NCBI GenBank assembly: GCA_030837265.1
Contig: JAUPKV010000401.1
Location: 1-12,550, forward strand
Length of the DNA stretch: 12,550 bases
Origin: Methanobacteriota archaeon
GTDB lineage: Archaea; Halobacteriota; Methanosarcinia; Methanosarcinales; Methanosarcinaceae
Direction: 5' to 3'
Positions within the stretch are counted from its first letter, which is position 1; each line of letters begins with the position of its first letter. The notes beneath the pieces were generated by a model. The model saw only the letters and a list, made by a program, of their open reading frames with translations, made no database searches and was not told the DNA's origin. Positions 7,172 through 12,550 of this stretch are shown here, piece after piece. A program made the translations under genes and the position numbers.

Positions 7172-7200
7172 AGCATTTTTATATTCTGGGAAAAAATGCT
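7172..7200. repeat. Perfect 9-bp inverted repeat
   Basis: AGCATTTTT (7172-7180) and AAAAATGCT (7192-7200) are exact reverse complements around an 11-base loop. It lies upstream of the TATA-like element of the coiled-coil gene, so it could be an operator on that side. Read on either strand it could also be a weak terminator. Confidence 0.5.
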
Positions 7201-7470
7201 TTGTTATTGTATGAAGCTAACGCAAAAAGAAAGTGATGGCGGCATTAATAAATCTGTTTTTTAAAAACTAATTTTTTAGGAAACTAATCTAATTTCAAAT
7301 TTGCTGGAATAGTATAAATACAACCCTATTCATATATTTATTGTGTTGGGGGAGTATATCATATCTTTTACAGAAATACTTAATGAAATATCTTTGGATC
7401 TTCGTCTGAAATTTCTCAGATCTATGTATTATATTGTATATACGTTACTATACTGAATAAATATAGTCCA

Positions 7471-7488
7471 CTCTAATGATTATTAGAG
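7471..7488 (+). repeat. Perfect 7-bp hairpin with tetraloop
   Basis: CTCTAAT (7471-7477), loop GATT, ATTAGAG (7482-7488). It lies 15 bases before the ATG of a very short ORF at 7504 and is not followed by a T-run, so a structured leader is more likely than a terminator. Function unknown. Confidence 0.45.
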
Positions 7489-7503
7489 CTTGAGGGTAGA
7501 CAA

Positions 7504-7554
7504 ATGGAAAAATTATTGAGGGGAATAAATGTACCTGAAAATAAAGTAATTTAG
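7504..7554 (+). CDS. Very short ORF (16 aa), continues past an in-frame TAG
   Basis: ATG at 7504 is preceded by GAGGGT (7492-7497) at a suitable spacing. It encodes MEKLLRGINVPENKVI and ends in TAG (7552-7554). If the TAG were read as pyrrolysine, which Methanosarcina can do, the frame would continue for 23 codons, SLVTPERSRFNKRILKIFKN then IDS, to a TGA at 7624-7626, giving 40 residues. I do not recognise the peptide. It may be a true small protein, a worn gene fragment or chance. Confidence 0.25.
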   Translation: MEKLLRGINVPENKVI

Positions 7555-7813
7555 TCTTTGGTTACCCCAGAACGGTCCAGGTTTAACAAACGAATACTGA
7601 AAATATTTAAAAACATCGATAGTTGATGCAAAGATTCAGGAAATTGGTTTCGGATTAATTTTTCGATTGGACTTTTCCTTATTAGAAACTTTAATATCTT
7701 ATTTCCAATTTACATCAACTCGAATATTTTTTTCCGGTTTAGCATTTTAAAAACACAAGTTATATATTTGGTCACATGGTTTATAACTTTGTTAAATTTG
7801 TCTCCAATGAAAA

Positions 7814-7832
7814 AGTTTAAAATATTTAAACT
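7814..7832. promoter_or_regulatory. Perfect palindrome upstream of the YVTN surface-protein gene
   Basis: AGTTTAAA (7814-7821), ATA, TTTAAACT (7825-7832): an exact 8-bp inverted repeat with a TATA-like centre, 28 bases before GTG 7860 and 43 before ATG 7875. Its position suits an operator overlapping the promoter. A partial copy, AAAATATTTAAA, also occurs at 7600-7611. Confidence 0.45.
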
Positions 7833-7859
7833 GTTCATCATATTAACATTTTTCGTTAA

Positions 7860-9137
7860 GTGTATGGGTTCATAATGATTAAAGTATCTGATCAAGAACT
7901 GGGTGAGCATGCTCTTTTTATTACTTTGGCTTTAACAGTTCTATCACTTGCAGTGTTATTAAGCATCACAATCGGAGCAGCTTTTGAAAATAGAGGTCCT
8001 TTTGCATACGTCACTAACTCCGCAGACAGCACTGTCTCCGTAATTAATACTGCCAACAAAAACATTGAAGCAACTGTAATAGTGGGAAAGCTTCCTTTTG
8101 GACTAACCAGCAGTCCTGATGGAAAGAAGATATATGTGGTAAACTATCTCAATAACAATGTTTCTGTAATTGACACCGCAACTAATTCAGTTACAGCTTC
8201 GGTAGATGTGGGCAGTCTTCCTTTTGGGACTGCAGTTAGCCCTGACGGGAAAAAGTTATATGTGGCTAACTTCGGCAGTAATAATATTTCCGTAATCAAT
8301 ACTACCACGAATAAAGTCATGACAGGGATAAGTGGAGTAACCTGCCCTTGGGGAATCGCAATCAATCCTGACGGAACAAAGATTTATGCAGCTAGCTTAA
8401 ACAGTAGCATTACTTCTGTAATTGATACAAGTACTAACGCTGTTGTGGCCAGAGTAAATGTAGGAAATAACCCATGGGGGGTTGCAGTCAGCCCTAATGG
8501 GAAAAAGGTATTTGTGACAAATTCAAACAACAATACTGTCTCCGTAATTGACGCAACAACGAACACAGTTGTATCCGTACTAAAAGTAGGAAATGGTCCC
8601 TGGGGAGTTGCAGTCACCCCTGACGGAACAAAAGCATATGTGGCTAATTCCAACAGTAACGATGTTTCTGTTATTGATACGGCAACAAACACTATTAGAG
8701 GCACGGTGAATGTGGGAAATCTCCCTTGCGGAGTTACGGTAAGTCCTGACGGAGCAAAGGCATATGTAGTTAATTCCAATAGCAACAACGTCTCTGTTAT
8801 TGATACTGATACAAATACCGTCACAGCTTCGATGAATGTAGGAAAATTGCCTGTTTCCATAGGAAAAATTGTAATGCCTTTTACATCATCCACTCCAGTT
8901 GCGAATTTTAGCAGCAATGTAAGTAGCGGATACGTCCCTTTATGTGTCCAGTTTACAGATTTGTCAAAAAATGCAACAGGATGGAGATGGGATTTTGGAG
9001 ATGGCAATAATTCAACCCGGAAAAATGCAATTAATACCTATTCTGTAGCAGGAAATTATACTGTAAATCTTACTGTAAGCAATGCAAATGGTACAAACTC
9101 AAAGACCATTAAAATTAGTGTACTTAAAAAAGAATAA
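7860..9137 (+). CDS. Membrane-anchored YVTN beta-propeller and PKD surface protein
   Basis: The frame from GTG 7860 gives 425 residues. ATG 7875 (MIKVSDQELGEH) is an equally possible start, and neither has a clear ribosome binding site. An uncleaved-looking N-terminal hydrophobic segment (about 17-41) anchors or exports the protein. Residues 48-336 hold seven YVTN repeats of exactly 42 residues, with the aromatic of each repeat at 50, 92, 134, 176, 218, 260 and 302, typical unit YVANxxSNNVSVIDTATNxV plus a PxGVAVSPDGxK turn. Seven repeats should close a seven-bladed propeller. Residues about 346-423 are a PKD domain (PVANFSSNVSSG, WRWDFGDGNNST, YTVNLTVSNANG). Such proteins are abundant on Methanosarcina cell surfaces and mediate adhesion or envelope structure. 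It ends at TAA 9135-9137, in the same frame as the following DNRLRE gene, and probably was once joined to it. Confidence 0.9.
   Translation: MYGFIMIKVSDQELGEHALFITLALTVLSLAVLLSITIGAAFENRGPFAYVTNSADSTVSVINTANKNIEATVIVGKLPFGLTSSPDGKKIYVVNYLNNNVSVIDTATNSVTASVDVGSLPFGTAVSPDGKKLYVANFGSNNISVINTTTNKVMTGISGVTCPWGIAINPDGTKIYAASLNSSITSVIDTSTNAVVARVNVGNNPWGVAVSPNGKKVFVTNSNNNTVSVIDATTNTVVSVLKVGNGPWGVAVTPDGTKAYVANSNSNDVSVIDTATNTIRGTVNVGNLPCGVTVSPDGAKAYVVNSNSNNVSVIDTDTNTVTASMNVGKLPVSIGKIVMPFTSSTPVANFSSNVSSGYVPLCVQFTDLSKNATGWRWDFGDGNNSTRKNAINTYSVAGNYTVNLTVSNANGTNSKTIKISVLKKE
8001..8867 (+). repeat. Seven tandem 126-base YVTN-encoding repeats
   Basis: The propeller is encoded by seven units of exactly 126 bases with no insertions or deletions between the conserved aromatic codons. 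The central and C-terminal units (about 8510-8870) are the most alike, for example YVANSNSNDVSVIDTATNT against YVVNSNSNNVSVIDTDTNT, which suggests growth by duplication. Confidence 0.85.
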
Positions 9138-9143
9138 ATTTCT

Positions 9144-9716
9144 ATGCTCATGAGCAAAAATGACAATCGTCTGCATGAAGCTTCCTCTGATGATGTTTTT
9201 TCGAATAGTTTATTCATCGATGTAGGTGGAATAAGTGGAGTTAGCAGGTACTGGGACATATTATATTTTGATCTGAACAGATATACCGGCGCTACACAGA
9301 TAAAGGGTGCAACTCTTTTACTCTTCTGGTATTATCCCGACAATTCCCGGCTTAGAGATACTGTTGTAGAGGTCTACAGACCTGCTTCTTCCTGGAACTC
9401 CAGTTATGTAAGCTGGAACAAAAAGAATAAAGGTATTGCCTGGACTAAGTCGGGAGGGGACTGGTATGATAAGAACGATGTATTACATGGCAACACTCCA
9501 TACGCTACATTAACCCTGAAAGCCAGTGCATTAGCAAGCAACAGCTACTGTGAGTTCAACGTAACCGACCTTGTGAGAGGATATGTCGGTGGTAAATATG
9601 CAAACACAGGTTTCCTCATAAAGTCCCGGAATGAAAGTGACAATTACATTTCTTTCTATAGTGATGACATCGTGAACAAGAGCCAGGCGCCGAAACTGAA
9701 ACTTGTCTATAGTTAA
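9144..9716 (+). CDS. DNRLRE-domain (disaggregatase-type) surface protein piece
   Basis: The frame from ATG 9144 gives 190 residues that are almost wholly one DNRLRE domain, the beta-rich carbohydrate-binding-like module of Methanosarcina disaggregatase and related surface proteins. The eponymous motif is DNRLHEASSDDVF (residues 7-19). Further family features are YWDILYFDLNRY (36-47), GATLLLFWYYPDNSRLRDT (55-73), SWNSSYVSWNKKNKG (83-97) and ITSF-like terminal strands ending APKLKLVYS. It has no signal peptide and no ribosome binding site, and it begins two codons after the TAA of the YVTN-PKD gene in the same frame. The simplest reading is that it is the C-terminal domain of one surface protein cut off by the stop codon. 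On its own it would be cytoplasmic and probably not expressed. T-rich sequence at 9791-9810 probably ends the transcript. Confidence 0.75.
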   Translation: MLMSKNDNRLHEASSDDVFSNSLFIDVGGISGVSRYWDILYFDLNRYTGATQIKGATLLLFWYYPDNSRLRDTVVEVYRPASSWNSSYVSWNKKNKGIAWTKSGGDWYDKNDVLHGNTPYATLTLKASALASNSYCEFNVTDLVRGYVGGKYANTGFLIKSRNESDNYISFYSDDIVNKSQAPKLKLVYS

Positions 9717-9801
9717 AATTGGAGCTCAAAAGGAGATTTCTATGTTTTCCTGCATATGTTCATTCTGATAAAAGATTGTAGAAGTCTCGATTTAATTTTT
9801 T
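9717..9801. other. Short convergent intergenic region
   Basis: The 85 bases between convergent genes contain AGGAG (9731-9735) followed by ATG TTT and six more codons before TGA (9742-9768, MFSCICSF). The ribosome binding site is good, but an 8-codon frame is too short to call. The T-run at 9791-9798 could end plus-strand transcription. Confidence 0.35.
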
Positions 9802-10632
9802 TTATTTCTTAACAAAATCAAAAACCCACCTGCTGATCCCCGGAGCAACATTTCCTCTGCGTCTGTAAAACTCTACTTCAAGTCCCATTTTTTCGAAATC
9901 TTCAATTAAATAAGTAATCTGTGACTCTGCTTTGAAAGTATAAAAATGGATGCAGCCTCCTTTCTTTACAAACTTTGAAACTTCAACAAGTGAATAATCC
10001 ATTCCATAAGGTGTAGGCACAATAGCCCTATCAAATCCATTTTCTGGAAATTGAATATCTTTTATATCCGCAATATTCTCAAAATTCCCCTGGATAATTA
10101 TTACTTTCTTCTCAAGCCTATTTATCCGGATATTTTCCCGTAGACAAATACATGCGTCTGGATTTATTTCGACAGCATACACTTTTGCTCCTTTTCCTGC
10201 AGCAGGAAGCACAAAAGGGCCCACACCTGCGAAAGGGATTAAAACATGTTCTCCCGGACTGATTTTTGCTGCTATTCTCCCTCTTTCCGAGTACAGGCGG
10301 GGATTAAAAAAAACCTTTTTTATGTCTAGTTTATAGGTGTAACCGTTTTCTTTGTGAAAGGTTTCTGTGGACTCGCCAAGAAGAAGTTCAAACTCTGCAA
10401 CTCTGTGCTCTCCTTCAAGTTTACTGATTTTGTTAAGCACAGCTTGAGTGTTACCTCTCATAGATTGTAACTTTGAGGCAATAACTTCTTTATAAGCTGT
10501 TAGTTCAGGGGGAATTGAGATTACTGCCACGTCTCCTACATAGTCGAAACTTTTTGGCACCAGACGAAGAAGTGGTTCTTCAATTATTCCTATCATTGCG
10601 TCTTGCAAGCTCACTTTATTTCGAAAACTCAT
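9802..10632 (-). CDS. COG2520 (Trm5/Taw2-like) SAM-dependent methyltransferase
   Basis: This 276-residue cytoplasmic protein has the class I methyltransferase fold of the archaeal Trm5/Taw2 group (COG2520), enzymes that modify the purine next to the tRNA anticodon. Visible in order: an N-terminal beta-rich domain (about 25-105), the group motif NPRLYSERGRIA (110-121), SAM-binding motif I VLIPFAGVGPF (130-140), the acidic ribose ligand in AVEINPDA (Glu155), NIRINRLE (167-174), catalytic-region motif DRAIVPTPYGMD (201-212) and the C-terminal strand GNVAPGISRWVFDF (260-273). It lacks the extra N-terminal D1 domain of full Trm5, so its length is closer to Taw2, but the motif at 205-210 differs from both (PTPYG rather than NLP-type), so the substrate is unclear. 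The ATG at 10630-10632 has only a weak AGGT 13 bases upstream, inside a palindrome. It lies downstream of mtaB but is separated by a T-rich tract. Confidence 0.85.
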   Translation of the reverse strand: MSFRNKVSLQDAMIGIIEEPLLRLVPKSFDYVGDVAVISIPPELTAYKEVIASKLQSMRGNTQAVLNKISKLEGEHRVAEFELLLGESTETFHKENGYTYKLDIKKVFFNPRLYSERGRIAAKISPGEHVLIPFAGVGPFVLPAAGKGAKVYAVEINPDACICLRENIRINRLEKKVIIIQGNFENIADIKDIQFPENGFDRAIVPTPYGMDYSLVEVSKFVKKGGCIHFYTFKAESQITYLIEDFEKMGLEVEFYRRRGNVAPGISRWVFDFVKK

Positions 10633-10645
10633 TACTTTTACTTTT

Positions 10646-10672
10646 ACCTGTTAGGTTTTAAACCTTTCAGGT
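10646..10672 (-). promoter_or_regulatory. Interrupted palindrome over the methyltransferase ribosome binding site
   Basis: ACCTG-TT-AGGTTT and AAACCT-TT-CAGGT flank a single central base. 11 of 13 pairs match. It ends 13 bases before the ATG, and its 3' arm (minus strand) holds the only AGGT ribosome-binding-like sequence, so a hairpin would hide it. It could equally be a protein operator. Confidence 0.45.
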
Positions 10673-10676
10673 TTTC

Positions 10677-10695
10677 TTTCTTTTCAAAAAAGAAA
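10677..10695. repeat. Perfect 8-bp inverted repeat upstream of the methyltransferase gene
   Basis: TTTCTTTT (10677-10684), CAA, AAAAGAAA (10688-10695). It lies 4 bases from the preceding palindrome. On the minus strand it reads TTTCTTTTTTGAAAAGAAA, a T-rich stem that might also stop read-through from mtaB. Confidence 0.45.
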
Positions 10696-10767
10696 ATGTA
10701 TTGATAGTTATTGAAATCGTCAAACTAATACGGTATCAACCAGCGGAAATTATGTCGGGAAACTCCG

Positions 10768-10786
10768 AAAAAAGATAAAAGAAGAA
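10768..10786 (-). terminator. Oligo-T terminator after mtaB
   Basis: On the minus strand TTCTTCTTTTATCTTTTTT begins 10 bases past the mtaB stop codon. Archaeal transcription typically ends at such tracts without needing a hairpin, so this is the likely 3' end of the mtaC-mtaB transcript. Confidence 0.5.
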
Positions 10787-10796
10787 CCTGCCTCGG

Positions 10797-12182
10797 TTAG
10801 AGGCCGTAGTTCTTCGGCAGGAAGACTGCAACTTCTTCTTTATATTTAGTAAGACAGTCGCTCATGAACTTATCTTTGTCGTCAGTAAGTCCTTCGAAGG
10901 CTGCCTTTGCATCAGCAAGGGCATTTGCTTCGAACCTGGAGAGCGTGAGTTTGCCTTTTGCGCCTTCTTCAACTATCTTAATGCACTCAAGTGCTGCGTT
11001 CTTGGCACGGAGGTAAATGTCATTTCCGTTCTTGGCAATGGCCTGCCCTACTCTGTAGGCATGTGGATATGCAAGAACATAGCCCTGTGCATCTCTGTAC
11101 ATGTCCGAAGCCACGAGTATATCTCTGAGAACTTTTGCATTACCTGAATTAAGGGCGACATTCATCATGGCGCAATCGTATGCCAGTGTCTCGGACCAGC
11201 ACTGAACTGTGGTTCCACCGAATTCGCCGTGGTATTCAACTGATTCGTTAGACCAGAGATCACAGCACTGCATGACCAGATTACCCATCAAGTCAGAGTG
11301 GGCACAGGTTGAGGTCTTTCCTTCCTGAGCAATCGGAACACCTGCGATTGCTTTGCAAATTGTGTTTTCATATCCGCAGTCCTTGCCTGGGCCAACTGCA
11401 CCACACTCGTATGCAACAAGGGACCTTGCTCCAGAGATTGCCCTGGCAATAATTGCGATAGTGTGAGCGAGGTTCTTGTCCAGCAGGCCGCCTGCAATGA
11501 ACATTGCAGTGTTTGCCTGGGCACAGTCCGTGTCACCTGATGATACTACATTATTTTTCTTTGCAATAGACGTAATGTCTTGCCAGATCATTTCCATGTC
11601 CATGCTGCCGAGTACGCCAATACCGAAAAGTACACCAGCCATATCGTTCCTGAGAATTGCATAGTCAAAAATTTCTTTTCCACCCATTGACTCAATAGCA
11701 AGAATATCTGCACCGTTCTGGGCACACTGCTCAAAGGCTTCCATAAGGGTGTTGTACTTGTCTCCTCTAAGCTGGAGATAATTGCGGTCTTCGCGAATGT
11801 CTCCAATGGTGTGGCGGAGTGCACATTTTATGCCGTACTCATCATGATAATCTTCCATGATAGCTTTCTGGGCGTGTGCAACTTCAGCCCCCCAGGATGG
11901 ATTGTTGGACATTTGTTGAACGTGTTCTGTCTCAAGCACAACAGCAGGAGCTCCAATCTGAACCATCCTTGCCATAATATCAGTGGTGATCCTTTCATAC
12001 TCCTTTACGAGCTTTTCTTTAGAAGCACCGGCTTCAGGTCTTGGAGCATAGTTCACTTCGGGAGTTGTGTAGCCAGCACCAATCTCAAGCCCCAGCCCGG
12101 CTTTGACGGGCTTGATGGCTTTTCCAAAAACCATATCATCTGCACTTGAATAAGCCATTTTAGTATATCTTTTTACTGCCAT
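10797..12182 (-). CDS. mtaB: Methanol:corrinoid methyltransferase subunit MtaB
   Basis: MtaB, a zinc enzyme, splits the C-O bond of methanol and passes the methyl group to the Co(I) corrinoid of MtaC, the first step of methanogenesis from methanol in the cytoplasm. The 461-residue length equals that of characterised Methanosarcina MtaB. The three zinc ligands known from M. barkeri are at the same positions: Glu164 (LAIESMGG), Cys220 (SSGDTDC) and Cys269 (GPGKDCG). The protein is a TIM-barrel type without signal peptide. The ATG follows GGAGG (12191-12195) at an 8-base spacing, the strongest ribosome binding site here together with that of the coiled-coil gene. It follows mtaC by 13 bases, so the two are cotranscribed and made in similar amounts, as expected of an MtaBC complex. 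Methanosarcina usually carries several mtaCB copies. Which one this is cannot be told. Confidence 0.97.
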   Translation of the reverse strand: MAVKRYTKMAYSSADDMVFGKAIKPVKAGLGLEIGAGYTTPEVNYAPRPEAGASKEKLVKEYERITTDIMARMVQIGAPAVVLETEHVQQMSNNPSWGAEVAHAQKAIMEDYHDEYGIKCALRHTIGDIREDRNYLQLRGDKYNTLMEAFEQCAQNGADILAIESMGGKEIFDYAILRNDMAGVLFGIGVLGSMDMEMIWQDITSIAKKNNVVSSGDTDCAQANTAMFIAGGLLDKNLAHTIAIIARAISGARSLVAYECGAVGPGKDCGYENTICKAIAGVPIAQEGKTSTCAHSDLMGNLVMQCCDLWSNESVEYHGEFGGTTVQCWSETLAYDCAMMNVALNSGNAKVLRDILVASDMYRDAQGYVLAYPHAYRVGQAIAKNGNDIYLRAKNAALECIKIVEEGAKGKLTLSRFEANALADAKAAFEGLTDDKDKFMSDCLTKYKEEVAVFLPKNYGL

Positions 12183-12190
12183 CTACTCCA

Positions 12191-12195
12191 CCTCC
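12191..12195 (-). promoter_or_regulatory. Ribosome binding site of mtaB
   Basis: GGAGG, continuing as GGAGGTGG, fills the 13-base gap after the mtaC stop and lies 8 bases before the mtaB ATG. Such a strong site fits a very highly expressed methanogenesis enzyme. Confidence 0.75.
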
Positions 12196-12550
12196 TCAGT
12201 GTCTATGGAATTTCTCCCTCAATTTTACAACATTATCCCCATTTGCTTTGATGAAATCAGCCATCTTCGGTGCATCGGCTGCTTCTTCACCGTAGACTCC
12301 AAGCTCATACTGAGACACGAAGTCCTGGTTCACAGCACCCCCACCGCATGCAAAGGGAACCCGGTATCCTTTCTCTAGAAGTTTGTCATTAACTTCCTTG
12401 AATGCATACATGGTTGTGGTCATGAGAGCCGTACCTGTAAGCATCATCGGCTTTTCTTTTTCTACTGCTGATATTACTTCATCTACAGGAACATCTCTCC
12501 CAAGGTCAACTACATCGTATCCGCCAGCTCTTAGCAGTGCAACCACGATA
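12196..12550 (-). CDS. mtaC: Methanol-specific corrinoid protein MtaC, C-terminal part
   Basis: The gene enters from the window edge. The frame is open through the last complete codon (ATC, 12547-12549), so the GTG at 12544-12546 is an internal Val, not the start. About 117 residues are visible, just under half of a usual MtaC of about 258. They are the second half of the B12-binding Rossmann domain: VVALLRAGGYDVVDLGRDVP, then MLTGTALMTTTMYAF, the nucleotide-loop-facing FACGGGAVN, and GVYGEEAADAPKMADFI. The N-terminal helical bundle and the DxHxxG motif with the lower cobalt ligand histidine lie beyond the window. MtaC carries the corrinoid that accepts the methyl group from MtaB and donates it to MtaA for transfer to coenzyme M. 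It is the upstream gene of the operon, with its stop 13 bases before mtaB. Confidence 0.93.
   Translation of the reverse strand, partial: IVVALLRAGGYDVVDLGRDVPVDEVISAVEKEKPMMLTGTALMTTTMYAFKEVNDKLLEKGYRVPFACGGGAVNQDFVSQYELGVYGEEAADAPKMADFIKANGDNVVKLREKFHRH

Larger units (their letters stand above)
7097..7859. other. 763-base AT-rich region without an established gene
   Basis: This is the longest gap in the window. It holds the coiled-coil gene's promoter on the left, a 9-bp inverted repeat (7172-7200), a TATA-like GTATAAATAC near 7311-7320, a perfect 7-bp hairpin with GATT loop (7471-7488), a 16-codon plus-strand frame with a ribosome binding site ending in TAG (7504-7554), and a 19-base palindrome (7814-7832) just before the YVTN gene. 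A short frame from GTG near 7344 (about 37 codons, LGEYIISFTEILNEISLDLR) has nothing else to support it. Confidence 0.5.

Noticed and set aside
6732..7214. 160-codon plus-strand frame opposite the coiled-coil gene
   Set aside because: It is Ser/Ile-rich without domain pattern or ribosome binding site. The minus-strand frame has a perfect AGGAGGT and a regular helical composition.
7344..7457. About 37-codon plus-strand frame from GTG
   Set aside because: A TATA-like element lies upstream, but there is no ribosome binding site and no recognisable pattern. Kept only as part of the possible small RNA region.
7710..7910. 66-codon minus-strand frame at the YVTN promoter
   Set aside because: It is an AT-driven Asn/Ile/Phe/Lys composition that overlaps the start of a real gene and its palindrome, with no ribosome binding site.
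8384..9007. 207-codon minus-strand frame inside the YVTN gene
   Set aside because: It is a mirror of the tandem repeats on the coding strand. Its apparent repeats are only the reverse of the propeller repeats.
12544..12546. GTG as the start of mtaC
   Set aside because: The frame stays open to the window edge, the residue is in the middle of the B12-binding fold, and MtaC should have about 140 residues before it.
1..12550. tRNA genes, CRISPR array, complete insertion sequence, defence or biosynthetic cluster
   Set aside because: No cloverleaf with a GTTCRA-type arm, no evenly spaced repeats of CRISPR size outside the coding YVTN repeats, and no transposase, nuclease or synthase domains were seen on reading both strands.

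Overview
The window reads as chromosomal DNA of a methanogenic archaeon of the genus Methanosarcina. Evidence: the end of a methanol methyltransferase operon (mtaC-mtaB), a disaggregatase-type DNRLRE surface domain, a YVTN beta-propeller/PKD surface protein, archaeal TATA-like elements with GGAGGTG-type ribosome binding sites, and long AT-rich intergenic stretches. I could not fix the species.

Layout. (1) 1-188, minus: the 5' part of a small NTF2/SnoaL-like gene with a good ribosome binding site but broken by a frameshift. (2) 572-2286, plus: a two-gene phosphate operon, a PiT permease and a PhoU-like DUF47 partner overlapping by 4 bases. (3) 2352-3269, minus: an EamA/DMT permease, convergent with the operon. 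(4) 3430-4944, plus: an exported, probably lipid-anchored alpha/beta hydrolase. (5) 4945-5488: no intact gene, possible gene remnants. (6) 5489-5881, plus: a single-module VOC (glyoxalase-fold) protein. (7) 5882-7859: an AT-rich accessory stretch with two small unrecognised minus-strand genes (97 and 124 aa), an almost perfect direct repeat carrying TATA elements, several perfect hairpins and a very short ORF with an in-frame TAG. (8) 7860-9716, plus: a membrane-anchored seven-bladed YVTN propeller plus PKD protein, followed in the same frame, after a single TAA, by a DNRLRE domain without signal peptide. These look like one surface protein split by a stop codon. (9) 9802-10632, minus: a COG2520 (Trm5/Taw2-like) SAM methyltransferase with two palindromes in its leader. 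(10) 10797-12550, minus: mtaB complete and the C-terminal part of mtaC.

How the genes work together. mtaC and mtaB form the methyl-transfer module that moves the methyl group of methanol onto the corrinoid of MtaC, for onward transfer to coenzyme M by MtaA (not in the window). The PiT permease and DUF47 protein form a phosphate-uptake pair. The YVTN-PKD and DNRLRE pieces belong to the cell envelope. The other genes appear to be single transcription units with no shared pathway. No tRNA, rRNA, CRISPR array or complete insertion sequence was seen. The best candidates for new biology are the 5.9-7.9 kb stretch and the in-frame stop between the two surface-protein halves. I do not see a multi-gene defence or biosynthetic system.
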